Of a stretch of DNA of 64,000 bases, positions 27,145 to 34,956 are shown in pieces. A program made the position numbers and the translations under genes. Position 1 is the stretch's first letter. Each line of letters starts with the position of its first letter. The DNA is from Deferribacteres bacterium (GTDB lineage: Bacteria; Zhuqueibacterota; Zhuqueibacteria; Zhuqueibacterales; Geothermadaptataceae). The DNA lies in the NCBI GenBank assembly GCA_020633655.1, contig JACKDF010000008.1, forward strand, positions 1 to 64,000, written 5' to 3'. The notes below the pieces were generated by a model, which had not been told where the DNA came from, made no database searches, and saw only the letters and a list, made by a program, of their open reading frames with translations.

Positions 27145-27885
27145 ATGAGCTCTACTAATAAAGAAAATAATCCTATTATTTTAAATTTACATAGACGAGT
27201 TAAGGATGTTGTTAAGAATCTCACGCCACATCAAAAAATAGATTCCCCAGAAAAGGTTCATCTAAAACAAGAGCCAGATAATAAAATAATTTTGTATAAA
27301 GACAAATCCCTAATACGTCAGATATATGATCAGATTTTAGCTGAAATAATCCGTAATGAAACTCTTACTGAAAAAATCAGGAAAACCATAAAGCATTTAA
27401 AGTTAAATGATCTCGTTGGGGTGGATGAATTTATTTTAAAACCTTCTGCAAAGTGGTCTTTTGGATTCGATTTTGGTGCGGATTTCGAGGTTAAATGGAA
27501 ACTAAATGATAAGCATGTTGATAGCTTAGTATTGTTTTTGTTATCAACATTAAATCCTAGGAATTTGGATGTAATAGTTAATAACTCACAAAAACAACAA
27601 GATATTTCTAATATAGAAGATTTAATTTATCCAAACATGCCTATTGTTATTGTTGGAAAAATAAAGAGTAAAAATGATGTATCTAAAAAAGAATTAGTAA
27701 TCCGTGGGGAGATGTCTCATGTAACTGCTTATTTTGAGGAGGATCATGAGTTAAGTGAAATCTTGAATTTTCTGCTCAGTGAGGAAATATATATTATTGG
27801 TACAATTAAAGGAATAAATAAAAAACTTACAATGAAGGCAGGTGCTGTAATTCTAGACCAGATGAGCATTTCCAAATGTTCGTAA
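27145..27885 (+). CDS. unknown protein paired with the ubiquitin-like gene
   Basis: 246 aa from the ATG at 27145; an in-frame TTG at 27127 overlaps the previous stop. The sequence is lysine-rich and mixed alpha/beta, with FGFDFGADFEVKWKL in the middle and a C-terminal half that looks like a repeat of strand pairs (IVIVGKIKS, IYIIGTIKGI). No family, signal peptide or membrane helix was recognised. Its tight spacing to the ubiquitin-like gene implies a shared function. It could be a target, a reader or a partner protein. Confidence 0.55.
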   Translation: MSSTNKENNPIILNLHRRVKDVVKNLTPHQKIDSPEKVHLKQEPDNKIILYKDKSLIRQIYDQILAEIIRNETLTEKIRKTIKHLKLNDLVGVDEFILKPSAKWSFGFDFGADFEVKWKLNDKHVDSLVLFLLSTLNPRNLDVIVNNSQKQQDISNIEDLIYPNMPIVIVGKIKSKNDVSKKELVIRGEMSHVTAYFEEDHELSEILNFLLSEEIYIIGTIKGINKKLTMKAGAVILDQMSISKCS

Positions 27886-27892
27886 AAAAATA

Positions 27893-27912
27893 CCAACAGT
27901 TAAAACTGTTGG
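27893..27912 (-). terminator. Rho-independent terminator (minus strand)
   Basis: Perfect stem CCAACAGTT (27893-27901) and AACTGTTGG (27904-27912). Read on the minus strand it is followed by TATTTTTTT. It ends the minus-strand gene at 27931 and supports that small gene being transcribed. Confidence 0.75.
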
Positions 27913-27930
27913 CTGATGAGTTAGACAGAC

Positions 27931-28128
27931 CTATTCTACTAATATATATATAAATGCTACTCCTCCTGAAACTCCATCAATAATTATTGGGGGCGAGTCA
28001 TGTAACTGTATGATTTTAAGATTACACATCCCAAGTTCTGCTATTGCCTTCACGACGTTTTTTGATTGGGCAAGATAAACATTGTTATTAAGATGTTGCG
28101 CGTTTTTTATTTGGGGATATTTTGACAT
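27931..28128 (-). CDS. small protein of unknown function
   Basis: 65 aa from the ATG at 28128, with GTGAGG upstream. The middle reads like a folded protein (NVVKAIAELGMCNLKIIQLHD), and a terminator lies directly after the stop on the same strand. The frame extends upstream to 28326, but that part has no ribosome binding site and an odd composition. No family was recognised. It lies downstream of the large serine recombinase on the same strand. Confidence 0.4.
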   Translation of the reverse strand: MSKYPQIKNAQHLNNNVYLAQSKNVVKAIAELGMCNLKIIQLHDSPPIIIDGVSGGVAFIYILVE

Positions 28129-28402
28129 CCTATACCTCACTGTTTTGCAGTTATGTAGTATCCCGTAGACATTTAAATTACAGGAAACTACTGCTATAAA
28201 ACATATGAGATATTGAACTGTATTATACAGTCCTATATTTGTCAACTTTGCCTCATTTACCCTACTTATAAATCTGTAAAATATAAGGTATTCTGAGAGT
28301 ACAATTTGAAATCTCAAACAAGCCATTTTTTAAAACTGTGGAGGTCCGCAAGAAGTTATAACTTTAGAGAAATGAGTAGGTCTAGTAATATTATTATAAC
28401 TT

Positions 28403-30022
28403 TCAAGCACGTTGAAGCTTCTTTTTACAAGCCATGAGCGCATTAAACTTTTCTCTAAGCTCTGCAAAATATTCCCAATCTTCGAGTAGATTTTCTAAGG
28501 TTATATTATCTAACGGTAGCGTGGACTTCACGCCTCTTATTATAACCTGTTTTTTTTCTAAAAGAGCAGCGACATATTTTGTAGGTATTGCTTCAACAAT
28601 TTCCTTATCCTGGATTAAGAACTTCTCCCAGAACAATCCCAGGTACTGCCGTTTTAAATCATAAGGTGCATCTTTGTAGGCTTTGTAGATGTTTCGTGTT
28701 AGCTTCAGAACTCCTTCAATTACGTCAATATCAATCTGTCGCTGTGCGTCCAGGTCAAATAGCTTGTTTTGGATTTGCTCCAATTCGGCATTGAGCTTTG
28801 AATGCATTCGTTTAAAAACTTGATCCGAAATGACATTATCCAGTAGTTTGATTTCAACCACTCCCCTTTTTTTCTCAATGGCTACTTTTTGATTATTTAA
28901 TGCTCTTTTCTCAGCTGCGATAGTATCTGTTTGTTCTTTATATATTTTTCTCACTTTTGCGGTCAAACGGTTAATAAAATCCTGGTTAAATTGGATGTTT
29001 TTGAATTCCTTTTCAACTTCTCTTTCCAATTCTTGAACAAGTATGTTTTGTCCACGATTTGAATGTCCTTGCATTGTAGAACAGTGGTAATAGGATTTTT
29101 TCTTTTTTTTGTGATGTTCAGCCGTATAGCGTTGTCCGCAAATATTGCAAAAGGTAAAACCTCGCAAAATAAAAAGGTGTTTGCGACGCCTACAGGCTTG
29201 TAGATTGTGTGAAGACATGATGCTGAGTATGTGTTTATGATCCTGTACTGATATCATAGGTTTGTGTTTACCCGTGCGTTCTTGTTGCTTCCATCGCATA
29301 ATCCCACAATAAAATGGATTTCGTAAGGCATCCGTTATGACACTATGAGCAACTTTTTTTCCACTTAAAGAACGCAATCCTTTTTCATACAAGATATCAT
29401 TAACTTCATCTGCTGAATAATTTCCGGTGAGATACATTTTAAAGCCTATTTGTAGTAATGGCCACCGATCGGGATCGGGTTGAATAATCCTTTTTGCCTT
29501 TCTTCCACTATTTTCTTCTTCCAAGGTAATGTTTTGATATCCTATTGGAGCAGTACCTGGAAACCAGCCTTCCTCAAATTTTTCTTGTAAGGCTTTTTTT
29601 ATTTTCCGGCTATTAATGTCAGATTGGAATTGATTTACACTAGCTAAAATTGTGTCGATCATATTGCCTTCCGGGCTATCATCAAGCATGGGCTGTGCGA
29701 CAGATATGAGTTTAACATCTGATTTTTGCAGAATAGCTTTAATCGTCAAATGATCTTTAGTGTTTCTTGCAAGACGGTCTGTCTCCTGCACAAGCAAAAT
29801 ATTGATGTTTTTATTTCGTTTGCAGAAATCAAGTGCATCCTGGAGTGCGGGACGATTAAGCTTAGTACCACTTTTCCCTTCATCACGATAAACCTCAACA
29901 ACACGAAAATTATTCTGTTTAGCAAAAGTACGACAGAATTTTTCCTGTGCGTCCAATGAGAATCCTTCACGTGCTTGCTCTTCAGTAGAAACACGGCAAT
30001 AGATGAGGGCGTTTTGGATCAT
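28403..30022 (-). CDS. large serine recombinase (first copy)
   Basis: 539 aa. The resolvase/invertase domain covers residues 1-150, with the catalytic Ser in IYCRVSTEEQ (Ser12) and the Arg-rich QETDRLARN. The recombinase domain (pfam07508-like) covers about 165-270 (GWFPGTAPIGYQN ... NPFYCGIMRW). A zinc ribbon follows (CNICGQRY) and a coiled coil covers 350-430. This is the architecture of integrases that insert phages and elements at short attachment sites. It lies on the same strand as a second, clearly different large serine recombinase. All key residues seem intact. Confidence 0.9.
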   Translation of the reverse strand: MIQNALIYCRVSTEEQAREGFSLDAQEKFCRTFAKQNNFRVVEVYRDEGKSGTKLNRPALQDALDFCKRNKNINILLVQETDRLARNTKDHLTIKAILQKSDVKLISVAQPMLDDSPEGNMIDTILASVNQFQSDINSRKIKKALQEKFEEGWFPGTAPIGYQNITLEEENSGRKAKRIIQPDPDRWPLLQIGFKMYLTGNYSADEVNDILYEKGLRSLSGKKVAHSVITDALRNPFYCGIMRWKQQERTGKHKPMISVQDHKHILSIMSSHNLQACRRRKHLFILRGFTFCNICGQRYTAEHHKKKKKSYYHCSTMQGHSNRGQNILVQELEREVEKEFKNIQFNQDFINRLTAKVRKIYKEQTDTIAAEKRALNNQKVAIEKKRGVVEIKLLDNVISDQVFKRMHSKLNAELEQIQNKLFDLDAQRQIDIDVIEGVLKLTRNIYKAYKDAPYDLKRQYLGLFWEKFLIQDKEIVEAIPTKYVAALLEKKQVIIRGVKSTLPLDNITLENLLEDWEYFAELREKFNALMACKKKLQRA

Positions 30023-30050
30023 ATAAAGTGGGATATAAAAGGCAGAATTA

Positions 30051-30332
30051 TCACAAGATAAGGAGTTTTATTTTTGTTTTGGCAGTATAATTTGGAGGCA
30101 TCGTATATTCGATAATGTTCAAATCACTCAAAAAACTAAGCCAAAAGAATAGTTCTCGTTCGTCATCGTAATTTGTTTTTTTCGACAATTCCTTAAAACT
30201 GTAATTGATGTCGTTGTCATCCGCGTTTGCTAAAAGGAATAACTTAACATACAGCCTTAGAAGCTTTGGCAATAATTCTTTCAAATTATGCATAAGCTCC
30301 ATGGATGACATCTTTTTAGTTTGTGTTTTCAT
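30051..30332 (-). CDS. small wHTH-like protein
   Basis: 93 aa. The sequence NYSFKELSKKTNYDDERELFFWLSFLSDLNIIEY resembles the second half of a winged helix and is similar in style to the plus-strand wHTH protein at 33153. It lies between the two serine recombinase genes on the same strand, 28 bases before the downstream recombinase, so it may be an accessory or excision factor. Family not assigned. Confidence 0.5.
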   Translation of the reverse strand: MKTQTKKMSSMELMHNLKELLPKLLRLYVKLFLLANADDNDINYSFKELSKKTNYDDERELFFWLSFLSDLNIIEYTMPPNYTAKTKIKLLIL

Positions 30333-30384
30333 AATAGTTGTGGTTTGCTTTTTTAGACGACCTTTGGGGAATTTTTAAATTTAT

Positions 30385-30645
30385 GTTGGTAGGGTTCGAA
30401 TCCCAGTCTCTGAAGAGATTTATTCTTTTTTATCCTGTTTTTTCAAAGGGTTCGAACCCTTCTCTCTGGACATAGAAGAACGAGCAGCTTCAAAAGAAGC
30501 TGTTTTTGTTTTATCTAAGCCAAAATTCCGGGGTTCGAACCTACCATTTTCAACCATATGAAAGTTCTTTAATTTTTTAAAAAGTATAAACGGAATTTGC
30601 GCTTGAATTAGCAAATTTTTATCAATTAAAGTAGGGTTCGAACCA
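30385..30645. repeat. four GGTTCGAA motifs resembling tRNA T-arms
   Basis: GGTTCGAAyC occurs at about 30393, 30447 (inside the palindrome AAGGGTTCGAACCCTT), 30534 and 30634. The first two share a downstream TCTCTG. Three lie within the 3' end of the second recombinase gene and give its unusual tail (RFEPRNFG, GSNPLKK). The pattern looks like tRNA T-loop sequence and may be an attachment-site relic or recombinase binding site. Confidence 0.4.
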
Positions 30646-32024
30646 ACTGCATCGATGATCATCCTTTTTTGCTCATCTTGAGCAATTTCAAACCACTGTG
30701 GAGCATGTTTTGTAAAAGATAAGGTTTTTTTGAACGTAGTTATGAATGAATTGGCGCCTGCTATATTTGCTGTTTCTAATTTTTGCTCAAACCCTTGCTT
30801 CTCCTTTGATAACATCTCCTTTTCCTTCAAATATTCTTCATCGTCAAGCAACTTTCTATAACGCATCCGGTTAAGCTCAGCTATTTGTTTCTCAATATCT
30901 TCAGTAGTTTTTTTCAGTGATTCGATTTTACCGGAATCAATAAGTTGCTGCTCATTATCAGCTTCAGATACATGAGCAAGAAGCCAATCTGCAAAAGATT
31001 GCGGAACTTGCAACGATTTAATAAATTCGATTATTCGTCCTTCTAATTTATTAACTTCGATCGAACCTTGTCTACATCGAATCTCCCTGCTTTTTTTCGA
31101 ACAATGGTAATAACAATATTTTTGGCCATGACGGTTTGTCGTGAATTCCGCCGTTACGGAAAAACCGCACTCGCCGCATTTTATGAATCCACCTGCATAC
31201 GGGAAGTAGTATTTTTTTGATTTATTCCTATCGTTCCTTCCAAGCAATTCCTGAACACGATCATATTCAGATTGCGTAATCATTGGTTCATGATTTCCCT
31301 TGTAAATCCCCATTTTATGTTGCATGTATCCAGAATAAAATGGATTGATGAAAATTTTATAAAGACCCGATTTCACCATTGGCCTTCCACCCAATCGCTT
31401 GGTCGGTCGTGTCCTGTATCCCCATTCAGTATTGGCAATAGTGACTATCGATTCAACTGAATAGCAGCCAGTCAGCATTAAATCCCACATTTTACGTACA
31501 AGTTGAAAACGTTCAGGGTCTTTAATGATTATTTTTTCCAATTTATCGTTTAAATATCCTGGTGGAGCTTGAGTGGGCCATCCCCCCTTTTCAAGCTTCA
31601 TGCGTACTCCACGAGTTATATTTTTGCTTAAATCATCGATGTATTTTTGTGCCATTCCAAACTCAATGTACATGAGTATGGTATTTTCATTGTCCTGACT
31701 AAAATTTTGTGCTGGCGTGGTCACTTTAATTTTATGCTGTTTAATTGCCCAAATTATAGTTGCCCCATCAATTGGATTGCGGGCTAAACGATCAAGCTTC
31801 CAATACAAGACCCCTTGAGCATCTCCATTCTGCAAACCTTTCATCATGTCATTAAAAATAGGTCTCCCAGGTTCTTTGGCAGATTTTGATTCTTTGAAAA
31901 TATTTACAACTTTTATATCAAAACGCTTTGCGACACTTTGAAGCTCTTTGATTTGTGCTTCAATGCTTAAAACCTGCCGATCTTCAGATTCAGTTGATTT
32001 TCGTACGTAGATAAAATATTTCAT
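30420..32024 (-). CDS. large serine recombinase (second copy)
   Basis: 534 aa from the ATG at 32024; the frame extends to 32117 but would overlap the upstream small gene. Catalytic Ser lies in FIYVRKSTE (about Ser9), with the resolvase core to about residue 150 (LYWKLDRLARNP). The recombinase domain covers 165-270, a zinc ribbon (KCGECGF) about 290-330, then a coiled coil. The last 45 residues, encoded by sequence containing GGTTCGAA motifs, look like read-through into tRNA-like DNA. It differs strongly from the first recombinase, so the two are not a recent duplication. Probable integrase of the element. Confidence 0.9.
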   Translation of the reverse strand: MKYFIYVRKSTESEDRQVLSIEAQIKELQSVAKRFDIKVVNIFKESKSAKEPGRPIFNDMMKGLQNGDAQGVLYWKLDRLARNPIDGATIIWAIKQHKIKVTTPAQNFSQDNENTILMYIEFGMAQKYIDDLSKNITRGVRMKLEKGGWPTQAPPGYLNDKLEKIIIKDPERFQLVRKMWDLMLTGCYSVESIVTIANTEWGYRTRPTKRLGGRPMVKSGLYKIFINPFYSGYMQHKMGIYKGNHEPMITQSEYDRVQELLGRNDRNKSKKYYFPYAGGFIKCGECGFSVTAEFTTNRHGQKYCYYHCSKKSREIRCRQGSIEVNKLEGRIIEFIKSLQVPQSFADWLLAHVSEADNEQQLIDSGKIESLKKTTEDIEKQIAELNRMRYRKLLDDEEYLKEKEMLSKEKQGFEQKLETANIAGANSFITTFKKTLSFTKHAPQWFEIAQDEQKRMIIDAVGSNPTLIDKNLLIQAQIPFILFKKLKNFHMVENGRFEPRNFGLDKTKTASFEAARSSMSREKGSNPLKKQDKKE

Positions 32025-32052
32025 GGAAAATAGTGAGAATAAATATCGAGGT

Positions 32053-32265
32053 TTACGAGGATACCATATTTGGAGATGTTTGAGAGGAGGACGTTGTGGA
32101 TAAGGAGTTATCAGCAATTTTCTGTTCTAAAAGAAGTAGTTCTCGAAAAAATATAAGCAAGCGACGCGCTTCTGCTTTTGCTGCGTCATATGTAAGTTCG
32201 ACGTCAAATTCTTTGCGATAAATTTCTTGCAATTCGACGACAGCTTTTTGCGAAGGGAATTCCAT
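32053..32265 (-). CDS. small protein preceding a serine recombinase
   Basis: 70 aa from the ATG at 32265. The core KAVVELQEIYRKEFDVELTYDAAKAEARRLL is a helical motif commonly seen in small genes just upstream of large serine recombinases in mobile elements. A Ser/Thr-rich tail follows. It ends 28 bases before the recombinase start on the same strand, so the two are cotranscribed. Function is unknown; an accessory or directionality role is a guess. Confidence 0.6.
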   Translation of the reverse strand: MEFPSQKAVVELQEIYRKEFDVELTYDAAKAEARRLLIFFRELLLLEQKIADNSLSTTSSSQTSPNMVSS

Positions 32266-32486
32266 ACATCTATTTTTCCATAGAATGCAGAAAATAATCA
32301 GACAGGAAAAACAACCAACCGGGTGAAAGACAGGCACGAACTGTTGATTAAAATGAAACTCCAAAAATTCTTCATTACAAGTTACAACAATCTTTTCAAC
32401 GAATATGACTCCTAATGCATAATTGCCCCGCCTAATTAAAACTGCATTTTGTTGTATGGTAAATGAGTAGATAAAATGCATGTTCT

Positions 32487-33065
32487 ATGCTCAAAGGCTG
32501 GATAAAACTGCATCGAAAGCTGCTCGATTCGGTGGTTTTTCAAAATGAGAAGGGACTAAAAATATGGATATGGTGTTTGCTCAAAGCAACACACAAACAC
32601 CAGAGTTTTTTAATTGGTAGAACCAAAGTTGATTTGCATCCCGGAGAATTTGTCTGCGGTAGTAATAAAGCTACGGCTGAACTTGGTATTGCTAAAACCA
32701 CTTTCTGGAATTGGCTGCATTTTCTGGAACAAGAAGGAAAGGTGGGACTCAAAAAGAACGCTAAATTTACCTTAGTTTACATAAAAAACTGGGAACGATA
32801 TCAACATGCCTGGGACGCTGGTGGGACGGTAACCAAGACGCAAGTGGAACGCTGGGTAGGAACATACAACAAAGCAAACAATACTGATAATGTTAAAAAT
32901 GATTCTTGTAACGTGGAAAAATTCAAAAAAATGGAATCACCGTCAGAATCCTTTGTGATTTATCAAGGGAAGAGAATTACGAACATTTCTGAGCTTATAA
33001 AACTAAAGCGAGAAGGCAAAATCTACTATGATTCAGAAAATGAAAAATGGTATCCACAAGAGTAA
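32487..33065 (+). CDS. replisome-organiser/DnaD-like wHTH protein
   Basis: 192 aa. The N-terminal 120 residues match the phage replisome-organiser pattern (GWIKLHRKLLDS, then LKIWIWCLLKATHK, PGEFVCGSNKATAELGI, FLEQEGKVGL). The remainder is a charged linker ending in a short KITNISEL-like module. Such proteins load helicase at phage or plasmid origins. It is the first of four plus-strand genes that end with a RuvC-like nuclease, and it is divergent from the recombinase operon. Confidence 0.65.
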   Translation: MLKGWIKLHRKLLDSVVFQNEKGLKIWIWCLLKATHKHQSFLIGRTKVDLHPGEFVCGSNKATAELGIAKTTFWNWLHFLEQEGKVGLKKNAKFTLVYIKNWERYQHAWDAGGTVTKTQVERWVGTYNKANNTDNVKNDSCNVEKFKKMESPSESFVIYQGKRITNISELIKLKREGKIYYDSENEKWYPQE

Positions 33066-33152
33066 CCAATGAATGTTGTTTTCACCTTCTTATGGTATTT
33101 ATTGAGTCGAGTATACTTACAGTATGCAATCATTCTCACTAAATTTAACTCT

Positions 33153-33464
33153 ATGGATGACGGATACATTTTAAGAAAAACACTCAATCCCCATTGGATG
33201 ACGATGTCGCCGAAGGAAATCAAGTTGTTTATGACCTTGTACTGGTTTGCTGATCCAGATTCACAGTATTTGGAGATCTCCTTTGAAAGCCTTGCAAAGA
33301 AAGCAAATTTGAGTCGGAGAGCCATAAAATCTAGTTTGAAAATGCTTGAGATCAGAAGTTTGGTTGCGTACCACCTGACTGACTCTCTGAATCAGGAAAG
33401 CAAGTTTATTCTCCGATGTCCCAAATCTTTTGATGATACGCCTTCTAAAATCCCCATGAATTAA
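33153..33464 (+). CDS. small winged-helix protein
   Basis: 103 aa from the ATG at 33153; the longer frame from 33069 starts with an unlikely hydrophobic stretch. MSPKEIKLFMTLYWFADP and SFESLAKKANLSRRAIKSSLKMLE form a clear helix-turn-helix. It lies in the replication-type gene cluster and probably binds element DNA. No closer family assignment was possible. Confidence 0.6.
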   Translation: MDDGYILRKTLNPHWMTMSPKEIKLFMTLYWFADPDSQYLEISFESLAKKANLSRRAIKSSLKMLEIRSLVAYHLTDSLNQESKFILRCPKSFDDTPSKIPMN

Positions 33465-33479
33465 CTTTACAATAACGCT

Positions 33480-34076
33480 ATGTTGGCCAATCTAAAAAGA
33501 ATCTTTGAAGAAAAACTGGATGCACATTTTCAACAAATGCGCATGGCTTTGTGGCTTTACCTTTATCTCAATGTCCACGCCAATAAAAACACCGGAAAGT
33601 TAGTCGTTGCAGCAGATGTTATCGCAGAGAAATTCAATGTAGCTGAACAGGTCATAAGGAACTGGATTGCGGTGCTAAAAAGGCACCAATACATCAGTGT
33701 GAAGAAACAAGGGAAGGAGTTGATTTTGAAAATTTCCGGTTGGATGAAAGAACGAGAATCCACTGAAAGCAATATCCCCGAAAACAAAACAACAAGTAAA
33801 AATCAAAGGTCGAAAAAATTAGAAACAGAATTGACAAAATTGCCGCTGCCTGAATTGAGTGGCAAAATTGTGGAGCTGTTCAAAGCGCCTGACCAGCAAA
33901 AGATCATTGAGTCGCTTTGCCAAAGTTATCCAACAGATGTCATCATTCAGGCAGTGGTTGAAACACAAAAAGTACCAGATTCTAAAATCAGAAAATCACG
34001 CACTGCATTTTTTGCGTTTCTTGTCCGACAATATGCCGAAGAAAAATCACAAACCCAAAAGACTCCTGGCAATTGA
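33480..34076 (+). CDS. wHTH replication-type protein
   Basis: 198 aa. The N-terminal 80 residues form a winged helix (ALWLYLYLNVHANK, then ADVIAEKFNVAEQVIRNWIAVLKRHQYI). A Lys/Ser-rich linker leads to a C-terminal helical domain with a DVIIQAVVETQKVPDSKIRKS segment like the end of DnaD/replication proteins. It overlaps the RuvC-like gene by 44 bases. It is likely an element replication or maintenance factor. Confidence 0.6.
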   Translation: MLANLKRIFEEKLDAHFQQMRMALWLYLYLNVHANKNTGKLVVAADVIAEKFNVAEQVIRNWIAVLKRHQYISVKKQGKELILKISGWMKERESTESNIPENKTTSKNQRSKKLETELTKLPLPELSGKIVELFKAPDQQKIIESLCQSYPTDVIIQAVVETQKVPDSKIRKSRTAFFAFLVRQYAEEKSQTQKTPGN

Positions 34077-34635
34077 TCCAGGAGCAAGGGAAATGGGTAT
34101 AGCTATTTTAGAAGGCAAAGAATTGGTTTACTACGCCGTAAAATCGCTTCGACAATTCCGTCCCGAAAGTGCATTGAAAGACGCACTTGCAAAGTATTTA
34201 AATAAACTTATTGCTGATTACAGTATTAAGGAAATTGTTCTCGAGAACGGTTGGGTGAGTCAATTAGGTAGTAAACTGTTTGATTGCTGCATCAACACCA
34301 TCAAAGAAATAGCAAAAGCCAATAAGCTGCCTGTTTCAAGCTATAATCCAAAGACGATACGAAAGATCATTTGTGGAAGTGGCAAAGTAAACAAGCTGAC
34401 GACAGCAAGAAAAATTGTATCCCATTATCCAGAGCTAAACATTTATTTGGAGCAGGATAAACGTTGGAAGGAACTGTATTGGTTAAATGTTTTTGATGCA
34501 ATCGCCGCTGGATTAGCCTATCTAAAATTACAAATGGGAAATAACTCAACTCCCGATTCATCGCAATGCGCGTATAAAGCATTGTCACACGTTCTGGCAT
34601 GTTCAGGCGTGGAAGAAATTTGCTTTCAGAAATGA
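34033..34635 (+). CDS. RuvC-like resolvase (RNase H fold)
   Basis: 200 aa from the ATG at 34033. The RNase H-fold acidic residues are visible: LLAIDPGAREMGIAIL (first Asp), EIVLENGW (Glu) and FDAIAAGLAYL (last Asp). The PKTIRKIICGSGKVNK segment is also as in RuvC/YqgF-like enzymes. It is expected to cut Holliday junctions or branched intermediates of the element. It ends the replication-type cluster; the C-terminal 30 residues are not part of the fold. Confidence 0.72.
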   Translation: MPKKNHKPKRLLAIDPGAREMGIAILEGKELVYYAVKSLRQFRPESALKDALAKYLNKLIADYSIKEIVLENGWVSQLGSKLFDCCINTIKEIAKANKLPVSSYNPKTIRKIICGSGKVNKLTTARKIVSHYPELNIYLEQDKRWKELYWLNVFDAIAAGLAYLKLQMGNNSTPDSSQCAYKALSHVLACSGVEEICFQK

Positions 34636-34830
34636 CTGGAGTCAGTTTTTCTTGAGATGAGTCGGGAATTTTTATTGAAAAAGAGTCTCTATCAATTTAA
34701 AATCAGGTTTTCAAATTTATTATATCTACGCATAATTACCTTCACGCGAGAATCATTAGTTGCTATGGTACGTTTCGATTCTGCACATATTATACAAGCA
34801 CGATTGTGTGGTAAAGAACAATTTATTTAG

Positions 34831-34950
34831 CATAACGGTGTGGCTCTCTTGCGGCGGGGAGTTCGAGCACAGAACGTCATTTCACCACATAACTTGAAAC
34901 GAGCACCCAACTTGGTATTTTGCACGGCGCCCCCGCCGTCAAGAGCAGCT
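34831..34950. repeat. GC-rich imperfect inverted repeat before the intron
   Basis: GCTCTCTTGCGGCGGGG (34843-34859) pairs imperfectly with CCCCGCCGTCAAGAGC (34931-34946) around a 70-base loop, and GCATAAC begins the block. The shape resembles an integron attC site or another palindromic repeat, but no matching GTTATGC end was found. The intron starts about 10 bases after the stem. Confidence 0.4.
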
Positions 34951-34956
34951 ACTTGT

